Positions 17,609-27,518 of a DNA stretch of 64,000 nucleotides are shown in pieces. The notes under the pieces are model-generated. The model was not told the DNA's origin. It made no database searches and worked only from the letters and a program-made list of their open reading frames with translations. How positions within the stretch are numbered: position 1 is the first letter of the stretch; each line of letters starts with the position of its first letter. The stretch spans positions 99,938 through 163,937 of the forward strand of contig CAYQNU010000009.1 in the NCBI GenBank assembly GCA_964419055.1, read 5' to 3'. A program made the position numbers and the translations under genes. The DNA is from CAYQNU01 sp964419055 (GTDB lineage: Bacteria; Bacteroidota; Bacteroidia; Flavobacteriales_D; Parvicellaceae).

Positions 17609-18538
17609 TTAATTAAATTTTTCGATAATGATTTTTACCAATCGATGTCTCACAACATCCTGCTCGTTTAAAAACACAAAAGAAATGCCTTCAATGTCCT
17701 TCAGCATATCGGCTGCTTTTTGCAAACCTGAAACCTGATTTCGTGGCAAATCAATTTGAGAAACATCGCCAGTAATGATGAATTTGGCTGATTTTCCCAT
17801 TCGTGTCAAAAACATTTTCATCTGTTTATCAGTAGCGTTTTGACCTTCATCTAATATAACAAATGCATGGTCCAACGTTCTTCCTCTCATGAACGCCAAA
17901 GGAGCGATTTCAACCGTTCTATTTTCAATGTATTCATTGAGTTTGTCGATGGGTATCATATCCCTCAAAGCATCATACAAAGGTTGAAGATAAGGATCCA
18001 GTTTTTCTTTTAAATCTCCCGGTAAAAAACCGAGGTTTTCACCTGCTTCAACAGCTGGGCGGGTTAGTACAATTCGTTTTACTTCTTTATTTTTTAATGC
18101 TCTTACTGCCAAAGCAACAGCGGTGTAGGTTTTTCCTGTACCTGCAGGTCCAATGGCAAACAACATATCATTTTTGTCAATGCATTCCACCATTTTACGT
18201 TGATTCAACGTTCGAGCGGTAATGTTCACACCTTTGTTTCCATGAACCAATATTTCCTCGCCATTGTTTTGTTTCAACGATTCACTACCACGCTCAAGTA
18301 TATTAGATAAATTCTCATCAGAAAGAAAATTAAAACGGTCAATGTGTTGAAGTAATAAGGTTAGTTTGGCTTCGAATTCATTTATTAAATCTTCCGCACC
18401 TTTCACCATCAATTCTTCACCTCGATGTACAATTTTCAATTTTGAAAAATGCGATTGAATTAATTTTAAATTCTTATTTTGAGGTCCAAGTAAATGCAGT
18501 GATTCGGCATTACTTAAACTAAATATCTTTTCTTGCAA
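17609..18538 (-). CDS. PhoH-family ATPase
   Basis: 309 aa. The N-terminal third is an RNA-binding KH-like region, and the rest is a RecA-like ATPase with GPAGTGKT (Walker A), ILDEGQNA (Walker B) and [12 protein letters not shown]. It belongs to the PhoH/YbeZ group, tied to RNA metabolism and 16S rRNA maturation with YbeY. Despite the name there is no visible link to the phosphate module at 38-46 kb. A TACTTTTG -7 box is on the minus strand at 18560-18567. Confidence 0.9.
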   Translation of the reverse strand: MQEKIFSLSNAESLHLLGPQNKNLKLIQSHFSKLKIVHRGEELMVKGAEDLINEFEAKLTLLLQHIDRFNFLSDENLSNILERGSESLKQNNGEEILVHGNKGVNITARTLNQRKMVECIDKNDMLFAIGPAGTGKTYTAVALAVRALKNKEVKRIVLTRPAVEAGENLGFLPGDLKEKLDPYLQPLYDALRDMIPIDKLNEYIENRTVEIAPLAFMRGRTLDHAFVILDEGQNATDKQMKMFLTRMGKSAKFIITGDVSQIDLPRNQVSGLQKAADMLKDIEGISFVFLNEQDVVRHRLVKIIIEKFN

Positions 18539-18652
18539 ACTTTTCCATTTTTAATTGTGCAAAAGTAATGATTAACAAAAAGGAAGCTGTTATTTTTTAT
18601 TCAAAATGATGTACTATTTTTGAACAAAATTTGAAGCTGGTTACGAAATAAA

Positions 18653-19450
18653 ATGTCAATAATTACCTTAACAACAGATATGGGACTCAAAGACTACTAT
18701 GTAGGATCTTTGAAAGGAAGTATTTACACCGCGATACCTTCCGTAACCGTTGTAGATATTAGTCACGAAATTCAGCCTTTCGATATTGTTCACGCTTCAT
18801 TTGTAATCAAGAATTGTTATCAAGATTTTCCAAAAGGAACCATCCACATCATTGGTGTAAACCCAGAAGATACCGAGAAATCAAAACATGTAGTCGTTCA
18901 ACATAATGGATATACGTTTATTGGTGCTGATAATGGCATATTTTCATTATTGTTTGATGAACTTCCAGAGGTAATTTATGAAATTACTTTTTTGGGAACT
19001 CAGAAAGGTCAGTCTTTTCCAACGAAAAATGTATTTGTACCTACTGCCATTCAGTTGTTAAATGGAACACCATTGGAAGAGATTGGTTTTCCACAAGAAA
19101 CCTTATTGAGACGTCAGCTTTTTAGACCGGTGATTGAATCTAATTATATTAAGGGAACCGTATCCTATATTGATGCTTACGGAAATATTTTAACCAACAT
19201 TAATAAGGAACTATTTGCTGAAGTGGGCAAGGGTAGGAGTTTTAAAATCCATTTGACTCGTGCAGGTTATACCATTTCTAAAATAAATGAAAAATATGGT
19301 GAAGTACCTGAGGGAGAAAAAGTAGCTATTTTTAGTAGTTCTGGAAATTTGGAAATAGCCATAAATAAAGGTGTTGAAGGGAGTGGAGGAGGAGCCAGTA
19401 AATTGTTTGGGATGAAAATGAGCGATACTGTATTAATTGAATTTGAATAA
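18653..19450 (+). CDS. SAM hydroxide adenosyltransferase (DUF62)
   Basis: 265 aa. It begins IITLTTDMGLKDYYVGSLKG, the DUF62 signature with the adenosine-binding Asp. These enzymes split S-adenosylmethionine with water into adenosine and methionine. They are homologous to fluorinases and chlorinases, but the wide distribution and the context here support the hydrolase. A TATTTTTG box at 18615-18622 lies 31 bp before the ATG, in the divergent spacer shared with phoH. Confidence 0.88.
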   Translation: MSIITLTTDMGLKDYYVGSLKGSIYTAIPSVTVVDISHEIQPFDIVHASFVIKNCYQDFPKGTIHIIGVNPEDTEKSKHVVVQHNGYTFIGADNGIFSLLFDELPEVIYEITFLGTQKGQSFPTKNVFVPTAIQLLNGTPLEEIGFPQETLLRRQLFRPVIESNYIKGTVSYIDAYGNILTNINKELFAEVGKGRSFKIHLTRAGYTISKINEKYGEVPEGEKVAIFSSSGNLEIAINKGVEGSGGGASKLFGMKMSDTVLIEFE

Positions 19451-19474
19451 TCTAACTAAATAATAGTATTATAC

Positions 19475-19753
19475 ATGATTACGCGAATTGTTAAGTTGAC
19501 CATTGATCCAAATAAAGTAGATGAATTTAAGAGATTGTTTGTAGAAAACAAAGCGCTAATTGCTTCTTTTGAAGGATGTATGCATTTAGAAATATTACAC
19601 GATGTTGAACAACCTCATGTTTATTTTACCTACAGTAAGTGGCAAAATGTGGAAGCAATAGAAAAATATCGTCAATCCGAACTCTTTAATGGAATTTGGA
19701 GTCAAGTAAAACCACTTTTTATTGGTAAGCCTGAAGCTTGGAGCCTAATTTAA
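19475..19753 (+). CDS. Antibiotic biosynthesis monooxygenase-fold protein
   Basis: 92 aa. An ABM/YgiN-like dimeric ferredoxin fold: ITRIVKLTIDPNKVDEFKRLF at the start and the HVYFTYSKWQNVEAIEKYRQS core. Members act as quinol monooxygenases or heme-degrading enzymes; which applies here cannot be told from sequence alone. It follows the SAM hydrolase by 24 bp and is likely co-transcribed. Confidence 0.8.
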   Translation: MITRIVKLTIDPNKVDEFKRLFVENKALIASFEGCMHLEILHDVEQPHVYFTYSKWQNVEAIEKYRQSELFNGIWSQVKPLFIGKPEAWSLI

Positions 19754-19830
19754 GTAAATTTTGTTGTTCATTTGCCCTATTTTAAACAATCATTTTGTTT
19801 TGATTTCTCAAGGTGTGTAATAAAAGATTG

Positions 19831-19838
19831 TATTTTTG
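19831..19838 (+). promoter_or_regulatory. -7 box of the WD40-caspase gene
   Basis: TATTTTTG lies 23 bp before the ATG at 19862 and matches TAnnTTTG. It supports the downstream start and a leader of about 15-20 nt. Confidence 0.45.
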
Positions 19839-19861
19839 TCTTTACAACCTACCCCAATCCT

Positions 19862-22800
19862 ATGAAATTATTTCATTTTCTAATAATACTGTTGAGTATT
19901 TTGTTTGCAATAGACGTTATTTCACAAACCACAAAAATAGAAACATTAGTTCAAAAAGGTCACATCCAACCTGTGGCAGAAGTTGCCTATCATCCTTCAG
20001 GGGACTATTTTATTACAGGTGGAATGGATAATGCCATAATTTTATGGGATGTGGCATCAGGTCAACAAATCAGAAGTTTTAACATTCATACCAATAGAGT
20101 GAATAATCTCGATTTTTCACTTGATGGAACGTTGTTACTTTCTGCAGGAATGGATAATTTTATTTATGTAACCGATATTCTCACAGGTGAAATTAAAGAG
20201 AAGTACGTGCATAAAAACAAAGATTCTTATCCAATGAGTGTTCGGTTTTCTACAACTAATAAATTCATAATTGTAGGCGATAATCGTGATCGAATATTTT
20301 TAATTAATAGAACAGATCAATCGATGATCCAATTAAATAAAGGTTTTTCAGCCTCTATTTCGTCACTTTCAATGTCGCCCAATGAACAAGTGAAAATGGA
20401 TTTGGTGGATTATAATAAAATAGCCATAATCAACTCTAGTAAAAAAGATACCATCGAATTACCTTTCGACAAAGCCAATAACATAAGTTTTAGTCCCAAT
20501 GGTAAACATGTAGCCATTGGTTCCACAAAGTTGTACGCTTCCATCATCGATATCGAAACAGGTAAAGTTGTTCAAGAAATTATTCCCAACCCCGAAAATC
20601 AATGTGACGGGTGTAATATACAAATTGCCTACAGTCCAAATGGATTGCTCTTTTTGACGCACGATACTTACAACGGACTTGTAGTTTGGAATACCAGCAA
20701 TTGGAAAAAAGTATTTCAACTTACTTTCAAAGAGGAACGTTTTGAAACGATTCAATTCAGTGACGACAATAACTCTATACTTTTGAGTAATGGGAGTCAA
20801 TGTCAAATAGTGAATGTAGCTTCAAAAAAAGTGGTTTTTGAGTTTAAAAACGATTTGATGTCCAATTTCACACCTTCGATTAGCCCTGATGGTCAATATA
20901 TTTTATTGCCTGATTTATATAATAGTGTTTCGAGTTATAAAATCAATTCGCAAAAAGTAGCTCAAAAATACAGAGGTTACTTGAATACAGAGGCCGCTAT
21001 TAATAGCAAATACAATTATGCGTATTGGCGGGATATTAATGTTCTTAATTTAATGAAGTTTAAAAATCCGATTGAAATTTCACCAGATGGCTCCATACTT
21101 GCTCAAGGAAAAATAGAAAATACCATTGTCTTATTTGACCTCGTGGTGGGTAAACAAAAGATGGTTTTAAAAGGTCATGAACATCAAGTGTTGTCGCTAG
21201 CATTTCATCCTGATGGAAAAGAATTAGTAAGTGGAGATGCTGGAGGAGAGGTTATTATTTGGGATTTGACAACGGGATTACTAAAAAAGAAATTTATGGC
21301 TCACTCTAATGTGGTTTTGTTTGATTTGGCTTACAATTCAAGTGGTACCGAATTGATTACAGCAGGATGGGACGCCTATATTAAGCATTGGGATTTGTCT
21401 AATTACACACAATTGGGATATATAGATTTAGAAAACAAGGCAGCATTTAGCATCCAATTTTCACCCAATGATTTATACATTCTCATAGGCGATAATGACC
21501 AATCGGTTTATTATTATGAAGTGGATACTAAAAGATTGGTGAGAACGTTGATTGGGCATACCAAAACCATTACCCAAAGTTATGTTGATCAAAAATCAAC
21601 TACATTAATTACTTCAAGTAATGATGGTTCTGTGCGTTTTTGGGATTTTTATTCCGGTATTCTTAAAGACAAAGTTACCACTCCATTCAATGCAGGTATT
21701 CTCTCCTTGGCAAAGCATGCTTCATTGCCCATCTTATTTTTTGGGAGTGCTGATCGCAAGATTTATGTCTATGACCTCGAGAAGAAAGCATTTGTTTCTT
21801 CGTTTTTGGCTCATCAAAGTGGTGTTTGTGAACTTAAGATTCATCCTACACAACCCATTTTATATTCTCGTAGTGTTGAAGGAGAGGTGAAGGTATGGAA
21901 TTTAAATACTTATGAAGAACAGTTGACATTAATGTATATGAATCAAAATGATTGGTTGATTACCCAACCCAATGGTTATTTTGATGGAACCTCAAACGCA
22001 ATGAAATCTATCAATTATGTAACTGGATTAAAAACGTTGGAAGTAGGATCGTTCTTTAAAAAATATTATTATCCAGGCTTATATGATTATCTTAATAAAG
22101 GTAATCGATTTGTTGATGGCCAACAAGGAATGAATACATTAATGGAAAAAGTGCCGTCTTTTGAAATCCAATTTGCCAATTTTCAAGGGAAAGTAACTTC
22201 TGTAAATGCAGATAGTACTTACAAACACAATTCTTCCTCAGTAGTTGTTGATATAATGATAAACAATACCATCAAAAACATTGACAAAATCAACGTTTAC
22301 AATAATGGAAAAATAATTAAACAAGAGGCTTTTGAGGAAGAAGTATCCTTTAGAGGTACGGCAAATAAACGCACCACCACTATTCAATTAGCACCTAAAA
22401 AAAACCAATTAGAATTTACCCTTACCACCAAAGAAGGAATAACCACTCCTTCCAAATCTTTACAATTATTTTACGATACGCTTACAGGAAAGACCGATTT
22501 ATTTATTGTTGCCTTGGGAATCAACGAATATCAAAATCCAAGTTACAATTTAAAATATGCCAAAAACGATGCTGTAGAGTTTTCTAATGTATTATCCAAT
22601 TGTTCAGCTACTTTATTTTCAAAGGTGTATTCTTACACGCTAGCTGATAAAGAAGTAACTCGAGCGAACGTATATAAAATTATTGCTTCTATTAAATCGC
22701 AAATGGGACCTGAGGATGTCTTTGTGTTTTATTATGCAGGGCATGGCATGATGGTTGAAAATATAGCCAATAAATCCAATGATTTTTATTTAATTATGAG

Positions 22801-23281
22801 TGATATTACCAATTTGTATGGTGATAAAGCAATGTTGGATGCCAAAGGAATTTCGTCTCAAGATTTATTAGAAATATCAAGAGTGTTGTCGGCTCAAAAG
22901 CAAGTTTTTGTTTTGGACGCTTGCCAATCAGGTGCGGCATTAAATGCATTGGCAGTGAGAGGCGTAGAAAGGGAAAAAGCTTTAGCTCAATTAGCACGTA
23001 ATTCAGGTACATTTTTCCTAACGGCTTCGCAAGATGTAGAATTTGCCAATGAAGTAGGAGAGCTAAAACACGGACTTTTTACATATGCCATCTTAGAAAT
23101 TTTAAATGGAACAAAAGGTGTCTCAAAACCCAATGAAACCATATCAATTTACCAACTCAAATCATATGTTGAAACGCGCGTTCCTGAGTTATCAAAAGAA
23201 CATCAAGGTTCATCTCAATATCCAACAGGTTATAGCTTTGGAAATGATTTCCCGATTGGTGTAGTGTTAGAGAATAAGTAA
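19862..23281 (+). CDS. Exported WD40-repeat caspase-like peptidase
   Basis: 1139 aa. The ATG at 19862 opens a signal peptide (LFHFLIILLSILFAIDVISQ); an in-frame ATG at 19772 lies upstream of the promoter box and is rejected. WD40 repeats fill residues about 25-690, in two groups separated by a less regular stretch, with typical units such as GGMDNAIILWDVASGQ and SGDAGGEVIIWDLTTG. After a linker, a caspase/metacaspase (C14) domain starts near 880 with LFIVALGINEYQ; catalytic His961 is in YYAGHG and catalytic Cys1021 in VLDACQSG. Both catalytic residues are present, so it should be an active cysteine peptidase outside the cytoplasm, with the propellers as recognition or scaffold domain. Substrate unknown. 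Confidence 0.88.
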   Translation: MKLFHFLIILLSILFAIDVISQTTKIETLVQKGHIQPVAEVAYHPSGDYFITGGMDNAIILWDVASGQQIRSFNIHTNRVNNLDFSLDGTLLLSAGMDNFIYVTDILTGEIKEKYVHKNKDSYPMSVRFSTTNKFIIVGDNRDRIFLINRTDQSMIQLNKGFSASISSLSMSPNEQVKMDLVDYNKIAIINSSKKDTIELPFDKANNISFSPNGKHVAIGSTKLYASIIDIETGKVVQEIIPNPENQCDGCNIQIAYSPNGLLFLTHDTYNGLVVWNTSNWKKVFQLTFKEERFETIQFSDDNNSILLSNGSQCQIVNVASKKVVFEFKNDLMSNFTPSISPDGQYILLPDLYNSVSSYKINSQKVAQKYRGYLNTEAAINSKYNYAYWRDINVLNLMKFKNPIEISPDGSILAQGKIENTIVLFDLVVGKQKMVLKGHEHQVLSLAFHPDGKELVSGDAGGEVIIWDLTTGLLKKKFMAHSNVVLFDLAYNSSGTELITAGWDAYIKHWDLSNYTQLGYIDLENKAAFSIQFSPNDLYILIGDNDQSVYYYEVDTKRLVRTLIGHTKTITQSYVDQKSTTLITSSNDGSVRFWDFYSGILKDKVTTPFNAGILSLAKHASLPILFFGSADRKIYVYDLEKKAFVSSFLAHQSGVCELKIHPTQPILYSRSVEGEVKVWNLNTYEEQLTLMYMNQNDWLITQPNGYFDGTSNAMKSINYVTGLKTLEVGSFFKKYYYPGLYDYLNKGNRFVDGQQGMNTLMEKVPSFEIQFANFQGKVTSVNADSTYKHNSSSVVVDIMINNTIKNIDKINVYNNGKIIKQEAFEEEVSFRGTANKRTTTIQLAPKKNQLEFTLTTKEGITTPSKSLQLFYDTLTGKTDLFIVALGINEYQNPSYNLKYAKNDAVEFSNVLSNCSATLFSKVYSYTLADKEVTRANVYKIIASIKSQMGPEDVFVFYYAGHGMMVENIANKSNDFYLIMSDITNLYGDKAMLDAKGISSQDLLEISRVLSAQKQVFVLDACQSGAALNALAVRGVEREKALAQLARNSGTFFLTASQDVEFANEVGELKHGLFTYAILEILNGTKGVSKPNETISIYQLKSYVETRVPELSKEHQGSSQYPTGYSFGNDFPIGVVLENK

Positions 23282-23291
23282 ATCGAATTGA

Positions 23292-24059
23292 TTACAAATT
23301 CCAGTCATTTAGTGTGGCTATGGCACGATGTGCGGTCATGTCAAAATGCGTAGGCACAATAGTGACATAACCTTCTTCTAACATGGTCATATCTGCTTCA
23401 TCACCGCGGTCATGGTTAACAAAAGAACCCGTGAGCCAATAATATTTTTTATTCAATGGGTCAATCCGTTCATCAAAAGTGTCGTCCCAATAGGCACGAG
23501 CTTGGCGGCATATTTTTATACCTTTAATGGCTTTTTCAGCTAATTTTGGTATGTTGACATTTAAACAAATACCTTTTTCCATTCCTTGTTCCAACGCTTT
23601 TTCAATGATTTTATGGATAATTGTTTTGGAAGGTCCAAAATCAGCTGCCCAGTCATAATCACACAAGGAAAAACCTATTGAGGGAACTCCTTCAATGGCT
23701 CCTTCAACCGCAGCCGACATAGTTCCAGAATATAAAACATTGGTAGAAACATTACTGCCATGATTAATTCCAGAAATGATCAAATCGGGTTTTCTACCTT
23801 TCAATTTATACATTCCAATTTTTATGCAATCTACTGGCGTACCCGAACAAATGTAGGTTTTATGTTTACCAAAATAATCATTCTTAAAGGCTCTCAATGG
23901 TGCATTAACTGTTATCGCATGACCCATACCTGATTGAGGTTTGTCAGGCGCGACAATGAGTAATTCACCAAATTGTTCAGCTACTTCAATCAAATTTTTT
24001 ATTCCGGGGGCTGTGAATCCGTCATCATTTGTTACCAAAATTAGTGGTCGTTTGCTCAT
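23292..24059 (-). CDS. surE: 5'/3'-nucleotidase SurE
   Basis: 255 aa. ILVTNDDGFTAPGI carries the Asp-Asp metal ligands, and SGINHGSNVSTNVLYSGTMSAAVEG is the second SurE signature. SurE dephosphorylates nucleoside monophosphates and aids stationary-phase survival. It is convergent with the caspase gene, with only 10 bp between them and no obvious terminator. Confidence 0.95.
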   Translation of the reverse strand: MSKRPLILVTNDDGFTAPGIKNLIEVAEQFGELLIVAPDKPQSGMGHAITVNAPLRAFKNDYFGKHKTYICSGTPVDCIKIGMYKLKGRKPDLIISGINHGSNVSTNVLYSGTMSAAVEGAIEGVPSIGFSLCDYDWAADFGPSKTIIHKIIEKALEQGMEKGICLNVNIPKLAEKAIKGIKICRQARAYWDDTFDERIDPLNKKYYWLTGSFVNHDRGDEADMTMLEEGYVTIVPTHFDMTAHRAIATLNDWNL

Positions 24060-24083
24060 GGTCTACAGTATTAATTACTTGTG

Positions 24084-24112
24084 CAAAACTAATAAAACAG
24101 TGATTCAAACAA
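24084..24112 (-). promoter_or_regulatory. Predicted surE promoter
   Basis: On the minus strand a TTG (24110-24112) and TAGTTTTG (24084-24091) are spaced by 18 bp, upstream of the surE ATG at 24059. On the plus strand TACATTTG at 24128-24135 could serve the divergent gene at 24201. Confidence 0.45.
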
Positions 24113-24200
24113 CTACTTTTTTTCAATTACATTTGCACAAGTCGATAGTGTAGTGGATTTCGTTCACTATTTAACTAAAATAATTAAAAATTAAATTTTT

Positions 24201-25850
24201 ATGAAAACTATAAAATTAAGTATGCTTACGGTGATGAGTTGCTTTGTTATGTACAACCATGCTCAGGATAAAATTAACTCAACAGTGGCACCCACCAATA
24301 TTAAAAGTGTAACCGTATTTTTATCAGGTGCAGAGGTGAATTGTACTTCCAAAGTAACCTTGATGCCCGGTAGTAATGAAATCGTTTTTGAAAATTCATC
24401 ACCCTATCTTAACCCAAATAGTGTGCAAATTAAAGCATTGAATAATGACGTAACCATTGTTTCTGTAGCTACTGCTACAAATTACCTTAGAGATGAGGTG
24501 GCCACCGGTAAATTGAAAGTGATTTCAGACAGTTTAGATGATATTAATCTTATGGTAGCCATTCGTCAAAGCCATATAAAAGTGTATAATGATGAACGTG
24601 ATATGGTGTTGTCTAATAAAAAAATTGGAGGGACTCAGACATTAGTGACAGATGATATCGCTGAAATGGCAGAGTTTTTTAGAAAACACTTACTGGATAT
24701 TGAAATGAAATTAATTGATGCCAATAAACAATTATTGGAATATCAAAAAATTCAAAGTAGATTGCTACAGCAACAACGTACGTTGACTACAGGGAGTGTT
24801 AAAAATACAACGGAAATTATTTTAAATGCTTCATCAAAAAATAAAGTAGCTGTGGATTTTGAAATCAGTTATGTAGTTACCAATGCTGGATGGGTTCCTA
24901 AATACGATGTAAGAGCCAATGATTTAGAGAAGCCAGTTGAACTCAATTTCAAAGCAGATGTTTATAATGGTACGGGTTTCGATTGGAAAAATGTTGCCAT
25001 TACACTATCAACAGGAAATCCTAGTATTGATAATACACAACCTAATATGTCACCTTGGTATTTAGAATATTACAATGCTTATAATAATAGAGCAAAAACC
25101 AATGCCTATTACAAATCGGATAATGCACCCGCAGCTGCTTATGATTCATATGGATCAAGTGTAGAGGAAGTAAAAATTGAATCAATTAAAGTGGCTCAAA
25201 AAAGTCAAACTACGGCAGCGTTTACCAATAGAGTAGAGAGCACTGTAACCAATCATTTTGTTATTTCCATTCCTTACACTATCAAAAGTGATTCAAAACC
25301 GTATGTTGTGGATATTCAAAAATATGATTTGCCTGTACTATTCAATTATTTATCCATTCCTAAATTAGATACAGATGCTTTTTTATTAGCACGAATTTCA
25401 GGTTGGGAAAATTTAAATTTATTACCTGGAACGGCTAACATTTATTTTGAAGGTTCTTTTGTAGGAAATTCATTTTTAGAGACCAATAGCACAAATGATA
25501 CATTAGATTTATCTATGGGAAGAGATAAAAGTATCATCATACAACGAGAAAAAATTGATGAATTTTGCAAAAATACCGTTGTAGGGGGTAACAAAAAAAG
25601 TATGCGAGGTTATGAGATTAAAATCAAAAATACCAAATCAAAAGAAATTGTTTTAGAAATTAAAGATCAAATTCCTTTGTCGTCTTATAAAGAAGTAATT
25701 GTGGATGCTGTGGATTTGGGAGGAGCTACTTACGATATAAAAACAGGAGAATTGATTTGGAAAATAACGTTGAAACCCGGGGAATCTAAAACACTCAATT
25801 TCAAATATGAAGTGAAATACCCTAAAAATATGACCCTCACAAATTTTTAA
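24201..25850 (+). CDS. MuiA-like DUF4139 protein, exported
   Basis: 549 aa with a signal peptide (MKTIKLSMLTVMSCFVMYNHAQ). The first 100 residues after it match DUF4140 (VTVFLSGAEVNCTSKVTL). A coiled-coil segment follows (about 110-195), then the DUF4139 beta-rich domain (YVVTNAGWVPKYDVRAND, then FKADVYNGTGFDWKNVAITLSTGNP). These mucoidy-inhibitor-A-like proteins are exported and of unknown biochemical role. The next gene starts 10 bp after the stop, so the two are likely one operon. Confidence 0.85.
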   Translation: MKTIKLSMLTVMSCFVMYNHAQDKINSTVAPTNIKSVTVFLSGAEVNCTSKVTLMPGSNEIVFENSSPYLNPNSVQIKALNNDVTIVSVATATNYLRDEVATGKLKVISDSLDDINLMVAIRQSHIKVYNDERDMVLSNKKIGGTQTLVTDDIAEMAEFFRKHLLDIEMKLIDANKQLLEYQKIQSRLLQQQRTLTTGSVKNTTEIILNASSKNKVAVDFEISYVVTNAGWVPKYDVRANDLEKPVELNFKADVYNGTGFDWKNVAITLSTGNPSIDNTQPNMSPWYLEYYNAYNNRAKTNAYYKSDNAPAAAYDSYGSSVEEVKIESIKVAQKSQTTAAFTNRVESTVTNHFVISIPYTIKSDSKPYVVDIQKYDLPVLFNYLSIPKLDTDAFLLARISGWENLNLLPGTANIYFEGSFVGNSFLETNSTNDTLDLSMGRDKSIIIQREKIDEFCKNTVVGGNKKSMRGYEIKIKNTKSKEIVLEIKDQIPLSSYKEVIVDAVDLGGATYDIKTGELIWKITLKPGESKTLNFKYEVKYPKNMTLTNF

Positions 25851-25860
25851 CTCAAACAAC

Positions 25861-27396
25861 ATGAAACGAATTTTCCTCTTTTCAATTCTTCTCTTAACTT
25901 ATACAAGCTGGCTAGCTAAAAAACCTGAACCACTTCAATTATTGAATTGTTCTAAGGTAAAAGGAGATTATTTGTGGTTTTCTAAAACAGAGGTTTCGAA
26001 TATGAGTTATCGTGAGTTTTTATATTTTGTTCAACCCAAATTATCAGAAAAAGAGTTTAAAGCATTGTTGCCCGATACATTAGCTTGGAATAAAGTTTTG
26101 GGAAATAGTGACCCTTACATTAATTATTATTTTCGTCATCCTGCATATTCTCAATATCCTATGGTTTGTATTACAAAAAAGCAAGCCGAAGAATTTTGCA
26201 AATTTTTGACCGAAGTTTTAAACGAAAAATTTCACAAAGATCCCAACTGTACCTATCAAAGAATTATTGTACGGTTGCCTACAACGGAAGAGTGGACCTA
26301 TGCTGCTATTGGAGGACTTTCACCCTACAATGAATATCCTTGGGATGGTAAAGATGTATTATTTACCAGTGGTAAATATCAAGGAAGTGCACGTGCGAAT
26401 TTTTTAAAAACGAATGAAGCTTTTGAAGGTGTTTCGGGTGGTGCAGGAGCAAGCGGAAATGTGGATGTTTTTGTACCTGATAAATCTTATTGGCCTAATG
26501 GATATGGTCTTTATAATATGAGTGGTAATGCTGCTGAAATGGTTGCCAATGAACCGATTGCTATGGGTGGAAGTTTTAGAGACCCTCACGATCAAATAAA
26601 AGTAACATCAAGTCAAAGTTTCAAATCGGCATCTCCTCTTGTAGGATTTAGATACGTTGTTGAAATACAAGAATTTAAACCACTCGTTTTGAAGTCCAAA
26701 ATGGATGTGACTAAAAAATCATTTTACAAATCGAGTTTTGTCAAATTAAACGACACGCTCAGTATAATGAACACCGAAGTGAGCAATGAATTGTATAATT
26801 TGTTTTGTCAAGAAACTAAACGCAATAGACCTGATTCAACCTTGTGGAAAAATCAATTTTACGGCAGCGATCAATACGTTACACATTATAATTGGCATGC
26901 TAAAATGCGCAACTTTCCCGTAGTAAACATAACTCCAGAAGATGCTGAGAAGTTTTGTTTTTGGTTAACACAACACTATGTCAGAACCTACAGTATTGAT
27001 GCACAAATTCGACTACCCAAAAAAGAAGAAATGATCTTGGCCATTGAAAAAGGTTATGAAGTGAAATTAGTTGATGGTCAAGAAAGACCCAGTGTTTTTA
27101 ACGGGAATATTAGAACCATTGATAGAACCTATTCAGGTGATCTGAAGCGTTATTTTAACTCTATTCCTTACCTAGATCAAGATAATATTACGGCCACAGG
27201 TGATGTAAAAGCATCCGTAAGCCCAAAAATGAAATTGTATAATTTAACGAGTAATGTAGATGAAATATTGCTGGATCACACCGTTTATTTAAATAGAAAT
27301 TGGACCACCCAAACCGAAGATTGGAAATTTACGTCAACTAAAATAAATACAGCTTCACCAACTGTTGGTTTACGCGTTGTTTTAGTTACTAAATAA
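25861..27396 (+). CDS. Exported protein with two FGE-sulfatase-like domains
   Basis: 511 aa with a signal sequence at the N-terminus. Two formylglycine-generating-enzyme-like (SUMF1/GldJ/K-type) domains follow in tandem. The first (about 35-265) has FSKTEVSNMSYREFLYFV, LPTTEEWTYAA, a GLYNMSGNAAEMV core and GFRYVVEI. The second (about 285-510) has MNTEVSNELYNLF, VNITPEDAEKFCFWL and a weaker LYNLTSNVDEILL in place of the NxxGNVxEW core. Because the cores are altered, an enzymatic role is doubtful; structural roles are known for GldJ and GldK. It is paired with the DUF4139 gene. Confidence 0.8.
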   Translation: MKRIFLFSILLLTYTSWLAKKPEPLQLLNCSKVKGDYLWFSKTEVSNMSYREFLYFVQPKLSEKEFKALLPDTLAWNKVLGNSDPYINYYFRHPAYSQYPMVCITKKQAEEFCKFLTEVLNEKFHKDPNCTYQRIIVRLPTTEEWTYAAIGGLSPYNEYPWDGKDVLFTSGKYQGSARANFLKTNEAFEGVSGGAGASGNVDVFVPDKSYWPNGYGLYNMSGNAAEMVANEPIAMGGSFRDPHDQIKVTSSQSFKSASPLVGFRYVVEIQEFKPLVLKSKMDVTKKSFYKSSFVKLNDTLSIMNTEVSNELYNLFCQETKRNRPDSTLWKNQFYGSDQYVTHYNWHAKMRNFPVVNITPEDAEKFCFWLTQHYVRTYSIDAQIRLPKKEEMILAIEKGYEVKLVDGQERPSVFNGNIRTIDRTYSGDLKRYFNSIPYLDQDNITATGDVKASVSPKMKLYNLTSNVDEILLDHTVYLNRNWTTQTEDWKFTSTKINTASPTVGLRVVLVTK

Positions 27397-27518
27397 TGGT
27401 TTTTTAATTTTAACACATCTAGTAAATCGTTCAACACAGTTTTACTGTCTTTTGACCAAAATTTAAATTAAATAATAGGTTTGCGATTATTTTTGAATTC
27501 AAAAAATAAAAGGCTACT

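Noticed and set aside
17609..18538. Membership of the phosphate regulon because of the PhoH name
   Set aside because: No TTAACATTAA-type repeats were seen upstream, and PhoH-family proteins are mainly linked to RNA metabolism.
18653..19450. Fluorinase or chlorinase function
   Set aside because: The DUF62 family is dominated by SAM hydrolases, and no halogen-metabolism genes are nearby.
19862..23281. Phage-defence caspase system
   Set aside because: The protein has an export signal and no partner effector, sensor or nuclease gene nearby.
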